Source: Shinisaurus crocodilurus (lineage: Eukaryota; Chordata; Lepidosauria; Squamata; Shinisauridae). From it: DNA of 64,000 bases. The stretch's first letter is position 1, and every line of letters starts with the position of its first letter. This document shows, one piece after another, positions 57,516 to 64,000 of the stretch. The stretch spans positions 77,569,763-77,633,762 of the forward strand of contig CM037877.1 in the NCBI GenBank assembly GCA_021292165.1, written 5' to 3'. The notes beneath the pieces are model-generated. The model searched no databases. It saw only the letters and a program-made list of their open reading frames with translations, and was not told where the DNA came from. The translations under genes were made by a program, and so were the position numbers.

Positions 57516-58585
57516 CAAGAAGGCTGGTAAACAGAAAAAGAAACTAATGACTTTTTAACCTCTTTGCTCTTTCTGGTTATCCACAATTTTCTTTGCTGGA
57601 TCTCCATCCTGATTAAATAGGATGCCTTTCCTTCTTTGTAGCTCCATACAACCTGATTGTAGACTGGCCTACCTTTCATAACACAAGAATACTATATTTT
57701 AGCAAACCTACCATTTTATCAGGCTTTATATACTATTGTAATGGGACAGGCAGATGTGCTTGCATAAATTCTTATGATTGAGGTGATAGACAAGGCTGTG
57801 TTCCTTGTTAAAACAAATAACAAATAAATTCTGCATTAAGAATGGAGAATTCTGTAATTTGTATTTATTTTGTGTAATTCTAGTAGTCATGAGCAGGAAT
57901 AAAGAACCATGCAGGACACTGAAGTCCTATACCCAATCACTGGAAATTCTGCTTAGTCTCCTCTAATCCTTCCTCTAAATTCTAGGAGGATTAAAAAAAA
58001 GAAGGAAAGCTGTGATTCTCAGAAGACTGAATTCTGTGTCCAGTACTAAATTCAGCAAGTGCTTTTCTTGATTGCAGGATTGTGGTGATCTAATGGATTA
58101 CTCCATCTACTGAATTAATTGCTGTTACCCCAGTAGCTGCTAAAATTCCTATTGGGAACAGGCACAAGCTTTTTAGTATTGTGGTGTATGAGAGAGTGCC
58201 TTTTGTACTGTAGTAAAATTATCACTGTTAGTATATTAGTCTTTTGGTCTTGGAAAACAGTTCCAATTCTCTTGACTTGTACAACGTATACATGTCCAAG
58301 AAAATACTGGACATATGTTTGAGAATGAATAGTGTTTGAAAACACTGTAGGTGTCCCCATAGTCAGAGGAATTCTTGACCAGTTTGGAGCATTTAATGCC
58401 CAAGTTGATGACTAAATGTGGTTCAGGCAGCAGCACTCAAATCAAACCTAGTACATTCTGAACATGTATACTGAACATATATCATATCCTTCAGGAAAAA
58501 TATTGATTCCATACATGAGTACAGAATGCAGCAGCTAATTTTCAAGCTGGGAATGGCTATCTTGCCAGTTCTTAATCACCTACAC

Positions 58586-59486
58586 CAGTGATGGCGAACC
58601 TTTTTGAGCCCGAGTGCCCAAACTGCAACACAAAACCAACTTATTTATTTCAAAGTGCCAACGCTGCAATTAAACCTGAATACCGAGGTTTTAGTTTTCG
58701 AAAAACAACTCATACAGTTGTCCGAACTAATTAACATCTTTTGTCTTAAAAGAAAAACACAATAACAGAGCTTTCAATGATACAAAGTTTTTTGTTGAAA
58801 AAAAAATCAACTCAAAAAATTATTATAGTACTACATTGTACACATAGCCTGAAGGGAATTTATACAAACTTTTTAAATAATTAGGCACATGTATTTTTGG
58901 ATAAGGGATTCTCAACTTGTAATATGATTATATGCCAGACTGAAATTGTATGGGGCAAGCTTTATCCCGGGTCCTTTCCCTGCTTCTACTGGTGTCGGAT
59001 TAGTAAAAGTCAACCTGTACTAGGATGAGCAAGATAAACAAGAAAACTAAATGTGCTTAACACATTTTAAACACTTTATGTCTTGGACTGCAAACACTGC
59101 ATTAGGTAAAAGTTTGCATTGGGCATGCTTTTGCACAATTAATGTGATTTTTGCTATTGCATGCATGCTGATAATTTGTCAAACCTTGGCTCATACTCTG
59201 TTAGTTTAACAGCACTCAGGTCAACTATTAGGGCTTTACATCCAAGCCATGCTCTGTGCATCATTCTTCAAAATCTTTTAAATGTGGTAACAATGTAGAA
59301 AAGAATTCTGTAACAGGAATTCTAGAATAAAATCATTCTGTTCCACACTGTGAGAAAGAACAAGATAATTAGTGTTTTGCAGAAGGGGACAGACTTTTCC
59401 CGATTTGGTGACCAATGGCTCGAGTGCCCACAGAGAGGTCCCTGCGTGCCAGCTGTGGCACCCGTGCCATAGGTTCGCCATCACTG
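58586..59486. mobile_element. hAT transposon, non-autonomous, 901 bp
   Basis: Terminal inverted repeats CAGTGATGGCGAACCT on both ends. Perfect 8-bp target duplication ACCTACAC at 58578-58585 and 59487-59494. No transposase frame is left; open frames are short. The TIR is of the CAGTGATGGCGAACC type, which I associate with hAT families that spread widely among tetrapods, some by horizontal transfer. Confidence 0.93.
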
Positions 59487-59528
59487 ACCTACACTGACTA
59501 AAGTCCATTTCTAGGCACAATTCAAAGT

Positions 59529-59728
59529 GGTAGGAATGTGCGTTGGATTAGGCTGAATCCCGGATTGAATTGGGCCACACCACAGGGACTCTTTAGTCTT
59601 CTGAGGTAAAGTGAGATTCCTTCTGAAGTGACCAGTACTGAATTTGGACCTTCCCAAAACTTTGGGAGAAATGTGGTGCTTTGGAGGGCTGCAGAAAGGC
59701 AGGCAGCATGTCTGCAAATATTCCTACC
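59529..59728. mobile_element. Possible 200-bp MITE
   Basis: Starts GGTAGGAATGTGC and ends GCAAATATTCCTACC, a short inverted match. The interior is unrecognised. Confidence 0.35.
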
Positions 59729-61501
59729 TTCACACAAACTTTAGTATATGTAGAGGGGGGGAGGTAGGGGCAGGGAGAGGAGCTGAGTGATTGACAGGTC
59801 TGCTTTCTAAGCGCAGGGAATGGTTTACAAAGACTTGCCCAATCATAATGCTTTGGGGGAGGGATGTTGAGTCTTATATAATGCTTTGCTCCAGTCTGTT
59901 CTTTGCTAGTTCTGTCTCATCTGAACTTTAGGAAGTGAGACAGGACTTATTTGTGGTTCGTATATGTTCCTTATCCTTCTAACCACTCCTCATTCTTCCA
60001 ACCAATCCTTATTCCAACTTGCCAGTCTGTTTCCTAAAATCCTTCCTTTCCCATTCAAATCCATTCATTCACACCCTTATCCTTCCTCAAGAAGTTAAGT
60101 TTCATTTATTCTTGCCGTTTGTTAGTCTGTCCTGTTTTTGTTAGAACTTATATAAGCAGTGTCACTTTTCTTACCTCCCCCCACCCCACCCCAAAACATA
60201 CCACTTTGGCCCTAGTTCTATAGGTTAGGTTTTATTTTGAATTCTGTATTATCTGTTTTACTAGCATGTGTCAGTATTATATATTATACTTTACTGTTCT
60301 CTCATTGTACTGTTTGTGCCATGTGTGTCGTAATTAGTTTGTGTGTGTGAACTTTATTTTACACATATACTTTATGACCTGTTGTACACACAAGCACTCT
60401 TACTAAAGTGTGTAACATATTAGTACATTATGAAACCAGTTCGTGGTGACTGCAAAGCATATGGTACCCATAGGGACAGATGCAGAGTTGTTTCGGGTGC
60501 CTGTAGGCACCACATTGGGCAACCCTTCACGGGTGTCATTGTAGGTGCTTGCAGGCGCTGCATTAGGGACCCCTGTTCTAGAGATACGCCTATATTGATA
60601 TCAGCCCACCTCTGCCTAGGTGCTGCTCCTTCACTGAATTTCTCAAGTTGAAACTTCCAGCAGTCTGCTCTTCTTTGAGTGCTGTACCTCAGCTCTGACA
60701 GTTGGAGCACTTCTTGCACTTCTTGCTCCAGCATGGTATTTCAACTCTGTACCTAGCAAAGGTGTTTTTCAGTCTCACCTGCTGCCTGCCTGCCTCCATC
60801 CACTGCCTACTTACCTGCTCTAACAGTGAAGTATCTCAGCTGCAAGCTTTGAAACATTTTGCTGCTCTAGCACAGTGCCCTGCTTGAAGTAATATGGAGA
60901 CAGTGTGCATGAGTGGCAAGGGTGTTAGCGCTGTTTGCCTCCCTCTGTCCTCAGCCCATTTAACTGCCCTACCTCAATTTGTAAGCTTGAAAGTTTTGCT
61001 GGTCTAGCATAGTGTCAAGTAATACAGGTCCTGTGCTTCTCTGATCAGGGATTGGCTGAAGCTGATAAAGGTGCTGCTTACAAGTTCTATGCCACGCAGA
61101 ACTGGGAGGGTGTAGCATTAGGTGCTTCCTTAGAAAATGTTGGCTGGCATTTTAAGTCTTTTTGCTACTGTATGCCTCATCCATTGTCCAGCCCTGTCCT
61201 ATTTCTCTTTCTTCAAATTTGGTGCCAGTTGAGCTTTAACAATGCAATTTTATGCGTGTCTTCTCAGCAGTAAACTGGGACTTACTTCCACGTAAGTGTA
61301 TATACATTTGCGGCATGAACTGTTTTTCATTAGTCATAATTCATTAGCCCTAATCAGTACATCATGAAGCAAGTTTGTGGTAGCAAATCACGTACTTCAT
61401 CTAGGGGTAGAGGCACAGTTTCTGCTGGCAATACCCATACCCAGCTGCGTCATTCTCCACCCACCCACCCCTCATCCAGTATTGGCAAGCAGGAGCAGAC
61501 A

Positions 61502-63697
61502 CAGTGACTGCTTTTGCACGACACAGCTGTCGTGTCATGTGAATTTGGACCACTTCCCGCAGGGTGGCTTGTTTGTGGGCAACAAGCTACCCTGACAACC
61601 CTTGGCTTGTTGGGTTTGTTGTACCCACGATGGGTTGTTGTGTCGTCTGAAGACTCTGAACCTGGGTGACCGACCCTATAGTGGGTACAGGGAAGTGGTG
61701 GGCGAGCCACTTAGCAAAAACGGCAAAAAACCCTTGCCGCTGTTGCCAAGCTCACCCAGGCCACAGGCACTGACAGCCGGTCCTGCAAGTGCCCAAGCAG
61801 CACTTTGGAGCGACCGTCACTGGCTTGGTCTGCCACAGGCCAACCACAAGCCCTTTTGCGCTCAACGCAGCTCCCCCCCCCCATTTTTTGCGAGATTGCT
61901 ATAGCTTTTCACAATCTCCGAAGTGACAGCCATTGACAGCCTCTCCAAAGTGCCCAAGCAGCACATTGGAACGTCTGTCACTGGTTTGCCACCTTTTTTT
62001 TCTGCACCCAAAATTTGTACAAATATCTTCATCCTTTAAAACAAATACAGTAATACCTTGGATTGCAAGCATAATTCGTTCTGGAACCGTACTTGTAATC
62101 CAAAACATTCTTATATCAAAGTGAGTCTCTGGCGGGCATGAGCGGGGCCGATTTCGGCCCGCTCGAGGTGAGCAGTTACATCCCTACACTACTTGTATTG
62201 CAAGACCTTGCTCGTTTATCAAGTCAACATTTATTTTAAAAAATTGCTTGTCTTGCAAAACGCTCTCAGACCAAGTTACTTGCAATCCAAGGTATTACTG
62301 TAAAACAAAATCCATCTTTCACAAGTGTGTACTTGCGAAATTTCAGGTGACCAAGAGAAAAACCTTGCCTTGTCAATGTCCTGGGAAGTGTCTTCTGTCA
62401 AAGTGCAGGAGGCACCATCCAGGCACATTGATGAAACAAGGCTACAAAGAGGTTTATTTTTTACTTTATGCTCTCTTGATGGTTCTCTTGTCAAGGGAAA
62501 GCAAAGTCACGGGTGCTCTTTGCTCATGAAAAGTGGTGGCCAGTAGATCACCCCCTTTGCGTCAAGATCCCATGTGGTTTTTTTGGCAGGATCTGACTCT
62601 TCCCAGTGTCCTGCATCTTTACCACCCTTTCTCCAGATTCCGGGTGCTTGGGAAGGTGGAAAAGTGCAAGCCGCCCCATTTACAGGAGCACAGAGTTTTG
62701 ACAGCTAGCTGTCAAAGCTCAGGCTTCCTTTTAAAATGGGGTTTTCTGACAGGGCTAATTAGGTTTAGTTGACAGGGGCATATCCTTAGAGTCTCTCTGG
62801 AAAGGGTGGAAAAGATGCAGGACACTGAAAAGAGTCAGGTCCAGCCCCCCAAAAAGTAGAGGATCTCGCTCTGAAGGGGGTGATCTACTGGCCACCCCTT
62901 TTCACAAGCAAAGATCACTCGCGGCTTTGGTTTCCCTTGACAGATTGCCTTTTGACGGCTGTCAAAAGCAAAGATTTTATTGCTTTCATGGGAAAGCAAA
63001 AGTAAAAAATAACCCTATTTGCAGCCTATCTGGGTCAGTGCCAGTGGTTCGTGCCTGCTGCACTTTGACAGCAGACCTCTAGGGCATTGCCCAGGCAAGG
63101 TTTCCCATTTCGGACCCATGCAAGTCTGCACCTCCACACTTAAACAAACCTGGATGGGTTTTTTTTAATGTATGAAAATATTTGCACACATTTGGGGTGC
63201 AATTTTAAAAAAAAGTGGTGAACCGGTGACAACCCCTCCAATGTGCCTCTTGGGCACTTTGGAGGGGCTGTCACCTCTGACATCACAAAAAGCGATCTCT
63301 GGAAAAAAATAGTAACGGGGGGGAAGCTGCAGTGAGCACAAAAGGGCTTTCAGTTGGCGTGGAGGATGCTGAGCCAGTGATGGTTGCTCCACTGTGCCAC
63401 TTGGGCATTGGTGGTGCGGCTGTCACTGGTGTTGGCCTGGGCAACAGCAGCAAGGGGTTCTTGCCACTCTTGCTAAGTGGCTTGCTCACCGCTTCCCTGT
63501 ACCCATGATGGGGTCGGTCGCCCGGGTTCAGACGGCACAGCAACCCATCATGGGTACAACAACCCTTAGAACAAGCCATGGATTGGTAGGGTGGCTTGTT
63601 TCCCACAAACAAGCCACCCTGCAGGAAGCGGTCCAGGTTCACATGATACAACAACCCACCTACGATGGATTGTCACGTTGTGTGAACCCAGTCACTG
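61502..63697. mobile_element. 2.2-kb palindromic (foldback-like) element with nested Tigger MITE
   Basis: Both ends read CAGTGACTG inward. From each end the same sequence runs to a centre at 62706/62707, where TTTGACAGCTAGCTGTCAAA is a perfect 20-bp palindrome. Landmarks on both arms include CAGGGTGGCTTGTTTGTGGG, AGTGCCCAAG with its GGCACTTGGGC-type partner, GCCCTTTTG followed by CTCA, and GGCCAGTAGATCACCCCCTT. Without the nested 255 bp (62046-62300), the arms are about 950 and 991 bp. It has no evident coding capacity. No clear target duplication was found. Confidence 0.85.
62048..62300. mobile_element. Tc1/mariner (Tigger/pogo-like) MITE, copy 2
   Basis: Starts CAGTAATACCTTGGATTGCA and ends with the inverse, flanked by TA at 62046-62047 and 62301-62302. 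The internal order is inverted relative to copy 1 at 2696-2960. Inserted in the left arm of the palindromic element. Confidence 0.87.
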
Positions 63698-64000
63698 TGT
63701 TTTTTCCCAAACTGGCACCAACCAGATAGACTGGAAAAGGTAGTGTGTTGCCTTTTTAAGTCAGTTTTTTCATTGGTGCTGAAACACATTTTTGTTTAAG
63801 TAGTATTGTATGAATATTTCAGTAACTTATTTTTTAGAATATAGGCAAAAAGACATTTTAGTGCAAATAAAGCTATCAGTTAAAAAGAATCCATGTTGAT
63901 AACATGGTACTGCTGAGAAACGCAGTAGGGAAGGTGTGCTGAAGACGACATGTGATGATAATTTCATCTGCCTGATGTCTCTGCACACATCAAAACCATG

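Larger units (their letters stand above)
51373..64000 (+). other. UBQLN1 intron 1 (continues past the window)
   Basis: No UBQLN1 exon 2 (which would start with the codons for FKEEI) was recognised. Stretches 52200-54110, 54360-56560, 57520-58580 and 59740-61490 hold mainly unique-looking AT-rich sequence with hairpin MITEs at 55297-55382, 56325-56400 and 61238-61312. Open frames there show no domain. Confidence 0.6.

Overview
This window is nuclear DNA of an amniote, most likely a squamate reptile (lizard or snake). The taxon call rests on four Sauria-type tRNA SINEs, 5S-rRNA/CR1 chimeric SINEs, L2, CR1-like and L1 LINEs, several hAT MITEs and a structurally complete Ty1/Copia retrotransposon, a class absent from mammals and birds. 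Species cannot be fixed from the sequence alone.

Three host genes lie in the same order and relative orientation as on human 9q21.32, all on the + strand here. (1) The last coding exon of KIF27 (742-1166). (2) The complete coding region of GKAP1, the G-kinase anchoring protein: 11 coding exons from 13366 to 47416 that assemble into one open frame of 369 codons plus stop with consistent GT/AG junctions and phases, preceded by a CpG-rich promoter and noncoding first exon near 10.1-10.7 kb and followed by a poly(A) signal at 47663. (3) The first coding exon of UBQLN1 (51214-51372), inside a CpG island with a perfect CRE. The rest of UBQLN1 lies beyond the right edge, so 51373-64000 is its first intron.

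Everything else is intergenic or intronic and dominated by nested mobile DNA. The 4-10 kb region between KIF27 and GKAP1 is an L1 remnant on the minus strand, split by a 14-bp-TSD LINE insertion, one or two solo LTRs and a 5S/CR1 SINE. GKAP1 introns hold a hAT MITE inside a Sauria SINE, a DIRS-like gag remnant, an L2 LINE ending 27 bp before a 23-nt micro-exon, a 5.4-kb Copia element (30098-35543, TSD GCTAC) nested in a palindromic element, and a GC-rich block of palindromes at 41.8-44.6 kb. The UBQLN1 intron contains a 901-bp hAT element with a perfect 8-bp TSD and a 2.2-kb near-perfect palindrome interrupted by a Tigger-like MITE.

The most notable items are: a vertebrate Copia element whose primer-binding site matches the anticodon arm of initiator tRNA-Met (half-tRNA priming, as in Drosophila copia); a family of very long palindromic (foldback-like) elements with several copies in the window; and a 5S-rRNA-headed SINE with a CR1-like tail. 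Apart from those, the genes themselves look ordinary and intact.
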